The notes under the pieces were generated by a model. It ran no database searches. It was not told the DNA's origin and was given only the letters and a program-made list of their open reading frames with translations. Below, one piece after another: positions 30,530-39,337 of a DNA stretch of 64,000 nucleotides. This stretch comes from Actinomycetospora termitidis (GTDB lineage: Bacteria; Actinomycetota; Actinomycetes; Mycobacteriales; Pseudonocardiaceae), in assembly GCF_030286555.1 (NCBI RefSeq), contig NZ_JASVWF010000001.1, positions 1,240,001 to 1,304,000 of the forward strand, read 5' to 3'. Position 1 is the first letter of the stretch. Every line of letters starts with the position of its first letter. The position numbers and the translations under genes are program-made.

Positions 30530-31705
30530 GTGATCGATCCGGACGCCCCGACCCGGGGCCGCGTCATCGGCGACGGACTGTCCTGGACCGCCCGGTGGAG
30601 CTGGCGGTTCCTCGCCGTGGCCGCCGCGCTGGTCGTCGTCGGGCTGGTGATCGGCCAGCTGTGGTCGATCGTGTTCCCGGTCCTGCTCGGGCTCATCATC
30701 GCGACGGTCATCGAGCCGCCGGTGGCCTGGCTGCGGGCCCGCGGCACCCCCTCGACGCTCGCGGCGCTGCTCGTCGTCCTCGCCGGTCTCGGGGTGCTCG
30801 GCGGGGTCGTGGCGCTGCTCGCGCCCTCCGTCGCCGGGCAGGCCCCGCAGATCGCGCAGGGCGCCGCCGGCGGGCTCCAGCAGATCCAGCAGTGGGTGCA
30901 GGGGCCGCCGCTGAACCTCGGCGCGAGCCAGATCGGGAACTACCTCGACCTCGCCGTCCAGCGGCTCCAGCAGAGCGCCGCGCAGATCGCGGGCGGCGTG
31001 GTCACCGGCATCACCGCGGTCGCGAACGGCGTCATCAACGGTGTCCTCGCGATCATCCTCGCGTTCCTCTTCGTCAAGGACGGCCCGAAGTTCCTGCCCT
31101 GGCTCCGCCGGCGGACCGGGCCGACGGCCGGCGAGCACCTCGAGCAGGTCGGCCGCCGCGCGTGGGCGCGGCTCGGCGGGTTCATCCGCTCGCAGGCCGT
31201 GATCGGGCTCGTCGACGCCGTCTTCATCGGGGTCGGCCTGGTGATCTTCGGCGTCCCACTGGCGCTCCCGCTCGCCGTCCTGACCTTCTTCGGCGCCTTC
31301 ATCCCGATCATCGGCGCGTTCGTGGCCGGTGCCCTCGCGGTCCTGATCGCCCTCGTGGTGCAGGGACCGACCGTCGCGATCGGGGTGCTGATCCTCATCC
31401 TCGCGGTGCAGCAGATCGAGGGGAACCTGCTCCAACCCCTGGTCCAGGGCAAGGGCCTGGGACTGAACTCGGCGGTCGTCATCCTCGCGGTGACCGGCGG
31501 CAGCAGCCTGTTCGGGATCGCCGGCGCCTTCTTCGCCGTGCCGGTCGCCGCGGTCGGTGCGGAGATCTTCCGTTACCTCGACCAGCAGGTCGCCCGCCGC
31601 ACCGGTGAGCCCGACCCGGAGCCCGACGACGGCGCGGCACGGCCGGGTCCGGACGGTCCCGATCGGGAGGACACCGTCGCGGAGGGGGACGCGCCGGACG
31701 CGTGA
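30530..31705 (+). CDS. AI-2E (TqsA/PerM-type) family transporter, first copy
   Basis: The product is 391 aa from GTG 30530. The family signature is clear: an N-terminal helix pair (LVVVGLVIGQLWSIVFPVLLG), a periplasmic/amphipathic middle (~residues 100-150), a run of helices including LAIILAFLFVKDGPKFLPWL, and the conserved GAFIPIIGAFVAGALAVL with QQIEGNLLQPLVQGKGLGL. Members export or sense small molecules, and the true substrate is rarely known. The next gene is a close paralogue, so this is a tandem duplication. Confidence 0.88.
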   Translation: MIDPDAPTRGRVIGDGLSWTARWSWRFLAVAAALVVVGLVIGQLWSIVFPVLLGLIIATVIEPPVAWLRARGTPSTLAALLVVLAGLGVLGGVVALLAPSVAGQAPQIAQGAAGGLQQIQQWVQGPPLNLGASQIGNYLDLAVQRLQQSAAQIAGGVVTGITAVANGVINGVLAIILAFLFVKDGPKFLPWLRRRTGPTAGEHLEQVGRRAWARLGGFIRSQAVIGLVDAVFIGVGLVIFGVPLALPLAVLTFFGAFIPIIGAFVAGALAVLIALVVQGPTVAIGVLILILAVQQIEGNLLQPLVQGKGLGLNSAVVILAVTGGSSLFGIAGAFFAVPVAAVGAEIFRYLDQQVARRTGEPDPEPDDGAARPGPDGPDREDTVAEGDAPDA

Positions 31706-31713
31706 TCCCCGCC

Positions 31714-31739
31714 GGGGCATCCCGATCGGGGGATGCCCC
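31714..31739 (+). terminator. Hairpin between the two AI-2E genes
   Basis: GGGGCATCCC and GGGATGCCCC pair over 10 bp with a 6-nt loop, 9 bp after the first transporter stop. The two paralogues are therefore probably not one simple transcript. Confidence 0.7.
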
Positions 31740-31807
31740 CTGCTCGTTTCGGGTACGCGACGCCCGCCCGCGGACCCCCGGACGCGCGGGTGGGAGAGGA
31801 CGCGACC

Positions 31808-33139
31808 GTGACGCAGGAGATCCCGGTCCCGCCCGGGCCGGCGAGGCCGGCGGGCCGGAGCAGCCGTGGGCGGCTCATCGGCGACGGGCTCGCGTGGACC
31901 GCGCAGTGGAGCGGCCGGCTGGTGCTCACCGCCCTCGGCGTCGTCCTGGTGGGCCTGGTCATCGGGGAGCTGTGGTCGGTGGTCCTGCCGGTGCTGCTCG
32001 GGCTGATCATCGCGACGGTGCTCGAGCCGCCCGCGACCTGGCTGCGCCAGCACCGGGTCCCGCCTCTGCTCGCCGCGATCATCGTCGTCGTGGGAGCCCT
32101 CGCGATCGTCGGCGGCATCATCACCGCGATCGCGCCGCAGGTGGCGAGCCAGATCCCGGAGCTGGTCCAGAGCGCGACCGGTGGGGTGGAGGACGTCCAG
32201 ACCTGGCTGTCCGAGACGTTCGGGCTCGGACAGTCCCAGATCGGCCAGGCGGTCCAGGCCGGGGTCGACCAGCTGCAGAACTCGGCGACCGCGATCGCCG
32301 GGACCCTGGTCACCGGCCTGACCACCGTCGCGAACGGCCTGATCGACCTGGTCCTCGCGCTCGTCCTGGCGTTCCTGTTCGTCAAGGACGGCTACCGCTT
32401 CCTGCCGTGGCTGCGCGGCCAGGTCGGGACGGGGGCCGGCGGGCACTTCGCCGCGGTCGGCGGCCGCGCGTGGGACCGCCTCGGCGGCTTCATCCGCTCC
32501 CAGGCGATCATCGGGTTCGTCGACGCCGCCTGCATCGGCATCGGCCTGGTGATCCTCGGGGTGCCGCTCGCCCTGCCGCTCGCCGTGCTGACGTTCTTCG
32601 GCGCGTTCATCCCGATCGTCGGCGCGCTCACGGCGGGAGCGCTGTCCGTGCTGATCGCCCTGGTCAGCAACGGCGTGACCAACGCGCTGATCGTGCTGCT
32701 GCTCATCCTCGCGGTGCAGCAGATCGAGGGGAACCTGCTGCAGCCGCTGGTGCAGGGCAAGGGCCTGGGGCTGCACGCCGCCGTCGTCATCCTCGCCGTG
32801 ACCGGGGGCAGCAGCCTGGCCGGCGTCGTCGGGGCGTTCCTCGCGGTCCCGGTCGTGGCCGTGACCGCGGAGATCTTCCGCTACCTCAACGAGCAGATCG
32901 ACGCCCGCGCCCGCAGCGACGACGAGCACCCCACGCAGGCCCCACGGCCGACGGACGCCGAGCTGCTGGCCTCGTCACGGCCGCGCCCGGCCGGGAACGG
33001 CCGGTTCGCCCGGTGGCGTCGCCGCCGGCAGGAGGCCGCCGGCGCGGCGCCCGACGAGACGGTGGCCGCCGAGGACGCGACGAACCCGGTCCGCGGCGAC
33101 GGCCGGTCCGGCGAGGGAGCCGCTGCGACGAACGGGTGA
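31808..33139 (+). CDS. AI-2E family transporter, second copy
   Basis: The product is 443 aa from GTG 31808, behind GGGAGAGGA. It aligns with the preceding protein almost throughout: RGRLIGDGLAWTAQWS against RGRVIGDGLSWTARWS, LAFLFVKDGYRFLPWLR, GAFIPIVGALTAGALSVLIAL and the identical block QQIEGNLLQPLVQGKGLGL. It differs by a longer Arg/Ala-rich cytoplasmic C-terminus of ~60 residues. It probably arose by local duplication, with the tail giving separate regulation or partners. Confidence 0.88.
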   Translation: MTQEIPVPPGPARPAGRSSRGRLIGDGLAWTAQWSGRLVLTALGVVLVGLVIGELWSVVLPVLLGLIIATVLEPPATWLRQHRVPPLLAAIIVVVGALAIVGGIITAIAPQVASQIPELVQSATGGVEDVQTWLSETFGLGQSQIGQAVQAGVDQLQNSATAIAGTLVTGLTTVANGLIDLVLALVLAFLFVKDGYRFLPWLRGQVGTGAGGHFAAVGGRAWDRLGGFIRSQAIIGFVDAACIGIGLVILGVPLALPLAVLTFFGAFIPIVGALTAGALSVLIALVSNGVTNALIVLLLILAVQQIEGNLLQPLVQGKGLGLHAAVVILAVTGGSSLAGVVGAFLAVPVVAVTAEIFRYLNEQIDARARSDDEHPTQAPRPTDAELLASSRPRPAGNGRFARWRRRRQEAAGAAPDETVAAEDATNPVRGDGRSGEGAAATNG

Positions 33140-33253
33140 CCGACCGCGGTCGTCACCCCCCGGCAACATCCGTCGCCTTCACTGGCGCCCCACGACCGCC
33201 GCCGTCGCCGCCGGCTCTCCTCCCGCCCGACCTACCCGGGGAGCTGATCGGCA

Positions 33254-34150
33254 GTGGGCATCGTCCTGGGCACGAACCAGTACGGCAAGGCGGAGGTCCG
33301 CCTGGTCCACGTGGACCGCTCGACCCCGCAGCACGTCATCACCGACGTCAACGTCACCAGCCAGCTGTTCGGCGACTTCACCGAGACCCATCTGACGGGG
33401 GCGAACGGGGCGGTCATCGCGACCGACACGCAGAAGAACACCGTCTACGCCCTCGCCCGGACCGGCGGGATCCCCTCGATCGAGGAGTTCGCGCTGCGCA
33501 TGGCGCGCAACTTCGTCGACAAGTACGACCAGGTGACCGGCTCCCGCCAGGAGATCGAGCAGTACTCGTGGGGGCGGATCGAGACGAGCGCCGACGGCCC
33601 GCACGACCACGCGTTCGTGCGGTCGGGCACCGAGACGCGCACCGTCGTCGTCACCAAGCGCGGAGCCGCCGAGACCGTCATCTCCGGGCTCGAGGACCTC
33701 GTCGTGCTCAAGAGCACCGGCAGCGAGTTCTGGGGCTTCCCGGACGTCGAGTACACCTCGCTGCGCGAGACCACCGACCGCATCCTCGCCACCCAGGTCG
33801 CGGCCCGGTGGCGCTACGGCGGGGTCGACGTCGACTGGGACAAGTCGTTCACCGCGGTTCGCCAGACGATGCTTGACCTCTTCGCCGGCACGCACAGCTA
33901 CTCGATGCAGCAGACCCTCTACACGATGGGGCAGGGCGTCCTCGAGGCCCACCCGGAGATCGCCGAAATCCGCTTCTCGATGCCGAACAAGCACCACTTC
34001 CTGGTCGACCTGTCGATGTGGGGCCTCGACAACCCCAACGAGGTCTGGTTCGCCGCCGACCGCCCCTACGGGCTGATCGAGGCGGCCGTGACCCGGGACG
34101 ACGTCCCCGCCGACGAGGCCGCCTGGGCGGGGATCGCGGGGTTCTGCTGA
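33254..34150 (+). CDS. pucL: Urate oxidase (factor-independent uricase)
   Basis: Oxidises urate to 5-hydroxyisourate in purine breakdown. The product is 298 aa. Two tunnelling-fold halves are visible. Recognisable segments include YGKAEVRLVHVDR, GDFTETHLTGANGAVIATDTQKNTVYALAR (the Thr-Asp-Thr-Gln-Lys-Asn active-site stretch) and, near the end, IRFSMPNKHHFLVDLSMWGL (the uricase SMPNKHH signature). It starts at GTG 33254. The stop shares one base with the start of the permease gene (TGATG). No HIU hydrolase or OHCU decarboxylase gene is in this window. Confidence 0.95.
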   Translation: MGIVLGTNQYGKAEVRLVHVDRSTPQHVITDVNVTSQLFGDFTETHLTGANGAVIATDTQKNTVYALARTGGIPSIEEFALRMARNFVDKYDQVTGSRQEIEQYSWGRIETSADGPHDHAFVRSGTETRTVVVTKRGAAETVISGLEDLVVLKSTGSEFWGFPDVEYTSLRETTDRILATQVAARWRYGGVDVDWDKSFTAVRQTMLDLFAGTHSYSMQQTLYTMGQGVLEAHPEIAEIRFSMPNKHHFLVDLSMWGLDNPNEVWFAADRPYGLIEAAVTRDDVPADEAAWAGIAGFC

Positions 34151-35592
34151 TGAGCACCGAGAGCCCCAGCGAGCCGACCACCGGAACCGACGTCGACGTC
34201 CCCGGGCCGCGGCACGCGGCCGACGACACCGTCCGGCCCGAGGACGAGCGCGCGAGCGTCGGGAAGGCGGGCCTCTACGGCCTGCAGCACATCCTCGCGA
34301 TGTACGCCGGGGTCGTCTCGCCGCCGATCATCATCGGCGGTGCGCTCGGGCTCGGCACCGCGGAGCAGGCCGTGCTCGTCACCGCCGCGCTGTTCGTTTC
34401 CGGGCTCGGCACCCTCCTCCAGTCGCTCGGCATCGGGCCGGCCGGGCGCAGCTGGATCGGCGCGCAGCTGCCGCTGGTGCAGGGGGTGTCGTTCGCCGCG
34501 GTCGGCACCATGACCGCCGTCGCCGCCGACGCCTCGATCGGCAGCCCGGAGGCGCGGCTCGCCACGATCTTCGGTGCGGTGATCGTGGCCGGCGTCGTCG
34601 GCTTCGTCATCGCCCCGCTGTTCGCCTCCCTGGTGCGCTACTTCCCGCCGGTGGTCACCGGCACCGTCATCACCGTCATCGGCCTGTCGCTGTTCCCGGT
34701 GGCCCTGCGCTGGATCCGGGGCAACGAGACGATCACGGTGAACGGGGCGCGGGTGCCGAACCCGGCCTACGGCTCGGCCACCAGCCTCGCCCTCGGCGCG
34801 CTGACCCTGCTGGTGACGTTGCTGGCGGCCCGGTTCGCGCCCGGCTTCTGGTCCCGCATGGCGGTGCTGCTGGGGCTGGTGTTCGGGACCCTGCTGGCCA
34901 CCGTGCTCGGCCTGGTGAACTGGGGCCGGGTCGCCCAGGGCCCGATCGTCGGCTTCCCCACCCCGTTCGCGTTCGGGGCGCCGCTGTTCTCGATCGGCGT
35001 GATCGTCTCCATGACGATCGTGATCCTGGTGATCATGGCCGAGACGACGGCGGACATCCTCGCCGTGGGCGAGATCCTCGGCACGAGGACCGACCGGAAG
35101 CGGATCGCGGCCGGCCTGCGCGCCGACATGGGGGCGACGGCGATCTCCCCGGTGTTCAACGGGTTCCCGATCTCCGCCTTCGCCCAGAACGTCGGCATGG
35201 TCGCGATCACCGGCATCCGGTCCCGGTACGTGGTCGCGGCCGGCGGCGGGATCCTCGTCCTGCTCGGCCTGCTGCCGGTGCTCGGGCGGGTGATGAACGC
35301 GATCCCGCTGCCCGTCCTCGGCGGCGCCGGGATCGTGCTGTTCGGCAGCGTCGCGGCGGCGGGCATCCGCACGTTGTCCCGCGTCGAGTTCACGAACTCG
35401 AACATCCTGATCGTGGCCGCGTCCATCGGCCTCGGCATCGTGCCGATCACGGTGCCGGAGGTCTACGACCACATCCCCGAGTGGCTCGGCCACATCGTCG
35501 AGTCGGGCATCAGCGCCGCCGCGATCACCGCGGTCGTCCTGAACCTGGTGTTCAACGGACGGGGGTCGCCGGAGGAGGCGCCCGCCCACTGA
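34150..35592 (+). CDS. Xanthine/uracil permease (NCS2 family)
   Basis: The product is 480 aa with about 14 hydrophobic segments. The NCS2 features are present: YGLQHILAMYAGVVSPPIIIGGALGL at the first helix, QGVSFAAVGTMTAVA, and the substrate helix VFNGFPISAFAQNVGMVAITGIRSRYVVAAGG, where the Q-N-x-G motif marks the family. Clustered with uricase and xanthine dehydrogenase, it most likely imports xanthine or urate with protons. Its start overlaps the uricase stop by one base, so they are co-expressed. Confidence 0.92.
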   Translation: MSTESPSEPTTGTDVDVPGPRHAADDTVRPEDERASVGKAGLYGLQHILAMYAGVVSPPIIIGGALGLGTAEQAVLVTAALFVSGLGTLLQSLGIGPAGRSWIGAQLPLVQGVSFAAVGTMTAVAADASIGSPEARLATIFGAVIVAGVVGFVIAPLFASLVRYFPPVVTGTVITVIGLSLFPVALRWIRGNETITVNGARVPNPAYGSATSLALGALTLLVTLLAARFAPGFWSRMAVLLGLVFGTLLATVLGLVNWGRVAQGPIVGFPTPFAFGAPLFSIGVIVSMTIVILVIMAETTADILAVGEILGTRTDRKRIAAGLRADMGATAISPVFNGFPISAFAQNVGMVAITGIRSRYVVAAGGGILVLLGLLPVLGRVMNAIPLPVLGGAGIVLFGSVAAAGIRTLSRVEFTNSNILIVAASIGLGIVPITVPEVYDHIPEWLGHIVESGISAAAITAVVLNLVFNGRGSPEEAPAH

Positions 35593-35612
35593 CGCTCTAG
35601 GGTCGGGCGCCG

Positions 35613-36908
35613 ATGCCCCCCGACCTCACCGTGCGCGCCCGCCGGGTCGTGCTGCCCGACGGGACCGCACCCGCCGTCGTGACGATCACGGACGGCCGGA
35701 TCGCCGCGGTGGACGCCTACGGGGCCTCCGTCGACGGGCCGGTCGTCGACCTCGGTGCCGACGAGGTGCTCCTGCCCGGCCTCGTCGACACGCACGTGCA
35801 CGGGAGCTGCGCGGGCCCGACGACGAGCGCGGTGGCCGCCGCGGGCGGCGTCACCACCCTCGTCGAGATGCCCCTGCACGCGGACCCGCCGACCGTGGAC
35901 CCGGACGCGCTGGCGGCGAGGCGGGCGGCGGCGCGTGGCGAGGTCGCCGTGGACGTCGGGTTCTGGGGCGCGGCGGTCCCGGTGCGGGGCGGGCTCCCCG
36001 ACCCCGCGGGCCGCGTCGACGCCGGTCGTCTGACGGCGCTGGCGCAGGCCGGCGTGCGCGGCTTCGCCTGCGTGCTCACCGACACCGGCGTGCCGGGGTT
36101 CCCGCCGGTGGGCCACGAGGACCTGGAGACCGCCGCCGCCACCTGTGCCTCCCTCGGCCTCCCGCTGCTCGTGCACGCCGAGGACGACGGCGTCCTCTCC
36201 GACGCCCCGCCCGCGGGGCCGGACCTCCGCTCGTTCCTCGCCTCCCGACCGCCCGGTGCGGAGACGACCGCCGTGCTGCGCCTCGCCACCCTCGCGTCCC
36301 GGACCGGCGCCCACGTCCACGTCCTGCACGTCTCGGCGTTCGAGGCCGCCGAGGAGATCGGGGCGGCCCGGCACGCGGGCGTGCCGCTGACGGCGGAGAC
36401 CTGCCCGCACCACCTCGCGCTCGCCTCCGAGACGCTGCCCGGCACCGTCGGGAAGTCCCTGCCCCCGGTGCGCTCGGAGTCCAACCGCGAGCTGCTGTGG
36501 GGCGCGCTCGGCGCGGGACGCCTCGACGCGGTCGTGTCCGACCACTCGGTCCGCCCGCCGGAGCCCGCCGACCGCGGGTTCGACGCCGCGTACGCCGGGA
36601 TGCCCTCGCTCGGGATCACGCTGCCCCTGGTCTGGTCGGGTGCCGCCGCGCGTGGGCACACCCTCGACGACGTCGTCGGCTGGATGGCGGCCGCACCCGC
36701 CCGGCTCGCGGGCCTGCCGGCCAAGGGGGCGATCGAGGTCGGACGCGACGCCGACCTCGTGGTCCTCGCGCCGGACGAGGTCGCCGAGGTCGACCCCGGG
36801 GTCCCCGGCGGCTCGCCCTACGCCGGGCTGGCGCTGCGCGGCGTGGTGCGCCGGGTGTGGCTGCGGGGGACCGAGGCCCCGGCCGCGGGCGGGGGCGCGC
36901 TGCTCTGA
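35613..36908 (+). CDS. Allantoinase-like amidohydrolase lacking the carboxylated lysine
   Basis: The product is 431 aa, a cyclic amidohydrolase fold. The metal motif HVH (residues 61-63, in LVDTHVHGSC) and the later LLVHAED and LHVSAFEAAEEI His residues are present, as is VVSDHSV with the catalytic Asp. However, the segment that in allantoinases reads GFK(A/C)F, holding the carboxylated Lys that bridges both metals, is here GFACVL, with Ala at about residue 152. It lies 20 bp after the permease gene. It may use one metal, be inactive, or act on another ring of the pathway. The fold is certain; the reaction is not. Confidence 0.8.
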   Translation: MPPDLTVRARRVVLPDGTAPAVVTITDGRIAAVDAYGASVDGPVVDLGADEVLLPGLVDTHVHGSCAGPTTSAVAAAGGVTTLVEMPLHADPPTVDPDALAARRAAARGEVAVDVGFWGAAVPVRGGLPDPAGRVDAGRLTALAQAGVRGFACVLTDTGVPGFPPVGHEDLETAAATCASLGLPLLVHAEDDGVLSDAPPAGPDLRSFLASRPPGAETTAVLRLATLASRTGAHVHVLHVSAFEAAEEIGAARHAGVPLTAETCPHHLALASETLPGTVGKSLPPVRSESNRELLWGALGAGRLDAVVSDHSVRPPEPADRGFDAAYAGMPSLGITLPLVWSGAAARGHTLDDVVGWMAAAPARLAGLPAKGAIEVGRDADLVVLAPDEVAEVDPGVPGGSPYAGLALRGVVRRVWLRGTEAPAAGGGALL

Positions 36909-37002
36909 CGCGGTCGACCCGCGGTCGTCACACGGCGGCCCTACAGTGTCGGTCCGGGCAGCGCCGCTCGCCACGATGTCCAGCGAGCACCGGAGGCGGA
37001 GC

Positions 37003-37995
37003 ATGTTCGTCGTCCCCACGGTCGACCTGTCCCCGTACCTCGACGGCGACCCGGGCGGCCGGCCCCGCACCGCGGTCGCCCTCGACGCCGCCTGCCGCGC
37101 GCTCGGCTTCATGCAGGTGGTCGGGCACGGCATCCGGAACCGGGCGGTCACCGCGCTGACCGAGGCGGTGGACGCGTTCTTCGCGCTGCCCGACGACGAC
37201 AAGCGGGCGCTGGTCGTCACCGACGGCACCAACCGCGGCTACAGCCCGCCACGCAGCGAGTCGCTGAGCCGCAGCCTCGGCGTCGAGCAGGGCACGCGGA
37301 TGAACGACTTCTTCGAGGCGTTCAACGTCGGGACCGCCGCCGACGGGCCGTCGTCGGGCGGCGACGGCAACGTCTGGCCCGACCTGCCCGGCTTCCGCGA
37401 GGGCGTCGAGACCTGGGTCGGGGAGGCGCGCCGGGTCGCCCGGGCGCTCACCACCGCGATGGGCGACGCCCTGGGGGACCGCGACGTGTTCCGGCGGCTC
37501 GCGACCGACCCGGTCGAGGTGCTGCGCATGAACCACTACGCCCTCGAGGAGCAGGACCTGCCCGTGGACGCCGACCTCACGGGCATGGGGGAGCACACCG
37601 ACTACGGCATCGTCACCGTGCTCTGGGCGGACGCCGTCGCGGGCCTGCAGGTCCTCGACGGCGGCGAGTGGCACGACGTGGTCCCCGACGACGGGGCCCT
37701 GCTGGTGAACCTCGGCGACCTCACCGCGCGCGTCACCGGGGACCACTGGCGCTCGACGCTGCACCGGGTCCGGCCACCGGTCGAGGACGGCCGCGTGCGA
37801 CGGCGCCGCTCGGCGGCCTTCTTCCACGACGGCGACCCGGACGCCGTCGTCGAGACCCTCCCCCTCCCCGGTGCCGTGCCCTACGCGGCGACCACCGTCC
37901 GCGACCACCTCGCGGCGAAGCTCGCCGGCAGCCGGGACGGGAAGCTCAACCTCGACGCGGGCCGCGAGGAGTCGCGCGTCCGGGCCGTCCGATGA
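37003..37995 (+). CDS. Fe(II)/2-oxoglutarate oxygenase, isopenicillin N synthase family
   Basis: The product is 330 aa from ATG 37003 with a GGAGGCGGA ribosome site. N-terminal DIOX_N domain (VPTVDLSPYLDG, then FMQVVGHGI), then the double-stranded beta helix. The iron ligands are HTD in MGEHTDYGIVTVL and His in STLHRVRPP; the co-substrate Arg lies in RRRRSAAFFHDGD. All are intact. Within a purine cluster a hydroxylase for a purine, pyrimidine or ureide is plausible (fungal XanA is a 2-oxoglutarate xanthine hydroxylase, but of another subfamily). Its stop overlaps the deaminase start (ATGA). Confidence 0.88.
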   Translation: MFVVPTVDLSPYLDGDPGGRPRTAVALDAACRALGFMQVVGHGIRNRAVTALTEAVDAFFALPDDDKRALVVTDGTNRGYSPPRSESLSRSLGVEQGTRMNDFFEAFNVGTAADGPSSGGDGNVWPDLPGFREGVETWVGEARRVARALTTAMGDALGDRDVFRRLATDPVEVLRMNHYALEEQDLPVDADLTGMGEHTDYGIVTVLWADAVAGLQVLDGGEWHDVVPDDGALLVNLGDLTARVTGDHWRSTLHRVRPPVEDGRVRRRRSAAFFHDGDPDAVVETLPLPGAVPYAATTVRDHLAAKLAGSRDGKLNLDAGREESRVRAVR

Positions 37996-38471
37996 GCGCC
38001 GACGAGACGTGGCTCCGCGAGGCGGTCGCGCTCGCGGAGCGGAACGTCGCCGACGGCGGAGGACCGTTCGGGGCGGTGATCGTGGCCGACGGTCGCGTCA
38101 TCGCGCGGGGCCAGAACCGTGTCACCCGCGACATGGACCCCACCGCGCACGCCGAGGTGACCGCGATCCGCGCCGCGTGCCGCGAGCGCGGCGACTTCGC
38201 GCTGCCCGGGGCGACCCTCTACACCAGCTGCGAGCCCTGCCCGTTGTGCGTCTCGGCCGCCCTGTGGGCACGGCTGGACCGCGTCGTGTACGCCGCGGAC
38301 CGGCACGACGCCGCCCGCGGGGGCTTCGACGACCGGGAGTTCTACGAGCTCTTCGCCCGGGACCCCGGCACCTGGCCGACGCGCGTGGAGGCGCTGGGTG
38401 CGACGGTGGAGCTCGACCCGCGGGCGCCGTTCGACGCGTGGCTCGCGAAGACCGACCGGGTGCACTACTAG
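37992..38471 (+). CDS. Nucleoside/guanine deaminase (CDA fold)
   Basis: The product is 159 aa. The zinc site is HAEVTAI (His and the catalytic Glu) plus PCPLC (two Cys). GGGPFGAVIV is the conserved substrate-side strand. Size, the segment AARGGFDDREFYELF and the C-terminal KTDRVHY agree best with GuaD-type guanine deaminase, giving xanthine for the dehydrogenase encoded next. ATGA overlap upstream and TAGTG overlap downstream show tight coupling with its neighbours. Confidence 0.88.
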   Translation: MSADETWLREAVALAERNVADGGGPFGAVIVADGRVIARGQNRVTRDMDPTAHAEVTAIRAACRERGDFALPGATLYTSCEPCPLCVSAALWARLDRVVYAADRHDAARGGFDDREFYELFARDPGTWPTRVEALGATVELDPRAPFDAWLAKTDRVHY

Positions 38472-39337
38472 TGGATCTGCTCACGGTCGGCACGTTCGCA
38501 CGACCCCCCGACGATCTCGCCCTGCGCGCGCTCCAGCCGACCCTCGGACCCGACCGCGCCCTGCTCGGCGGGGGCACCTGGCTGTTCTCGGTGCCGCAGC
38601 CGCACCTCGCCGGGATCGTCGACCTGACCGCCCTCGGCTGGGAGCCGCTGCGCGCGGACGACGAGGGCCTGACGATCGCCGCGACGACGACGCTCGCGAC
38701 CCTCGCCGACGTCGACCCGGCGGCCCACCCGGCCTGGCCTGCGGTCGCGCTGTTCGCCGGGTGCTGCGAGGCGCTGGTCGGTTCCCGCAAGGTCCAGCAC
38801 GTCGCGACGGTCGGCGGGAACGTCTGCCTCGGCCTGCCGGCCGGCCCGATGATCACGCTCGCGGCCGCGCTCGACGGCGTCGCGACGGTCTGGGGCCCCG
38901 ACGACGGCAGGTGGACGGCCCCCGTCGTCGACCTCGTCGTCGGGCCGCAGCGGACGTCGCTCGTCCCGGGCGAGGTGCTGCGCTCGATCCACCTCCCGGC
39001 CCGGGCCCTGCGGGGGCGCACCGCGCTGCGCAAGGCGTCCCTGTCCCCGCTCGGGCGCAGCGCGGCGCTGCTGGCGGGCCGCCTCGACGATCCCGCCGAC
39101 GGGTCCGGGTTCACGCTGGCCGTCACCGCGTCCCTGCCGCGCCCGGCGGTCCTGCGCTACGCCGGCCTGCCCGACGCCACGACCCTCGCCGCCGACGTCG
39201 CGGCCCTCGGTGACGGCGAGGACGGTGTCGGGGGTGGCTGGTACGACGATCCGCACGGCTCGCCGGACTGGCGGCGGGCGATGACGCTGCTGCTCGCGGA
39301 GGAGATCCGCGCGGCGCTGGGGGAGGTGGCCCGGTGA
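38471..39337 (+). CDS. Xanthine dehydrogenase FAD-binding subunit
   Basis: The product is 288 aa. This is the medium, FAD-carrying subunit of a molybdenum hydroxylase. The FAD motif LLGGGTWLFSVPQPHLAGIVDLTAL is near residue 35, and the second FAD segment (VQHVATVGGNVCLGLPAG) corresponds to the usual TIGGN loop. A C-terminal CO-dehydrogenase flavoprotein domain completes it. It overlaps the fused FeS-Mo subunit gene by 4 bp (GTGA) and the deaminase by 1 bp. It passes electrons from the FeS clusters to NAD or another acceptor. Confidence 0.92.
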   Translation: MDLLTVGTFARPPDDLALRALQPTLGPDRALLGGGTWLFSVPQPHLAGIVDLTALGWEPLRADDEGLTIAATTTLATLADVDPAAHPAWPAVALFAGCCEALVGSRKVQHVATVGGNVCLGLPAGPMITLAAALDGVATVWGPDDGRWTAPVVDLVVGPQRTSLVPGEVLRSIHLPARALRGRTALRKASLSPLGRSAALLAGRLDDPADGSGFTLAVTASLPRPAVLRYAGLPDATTLAADVAALGDGEDGVGGGWYDDPHGSPDWRRAMTLLLAEEIRAALGEVAR

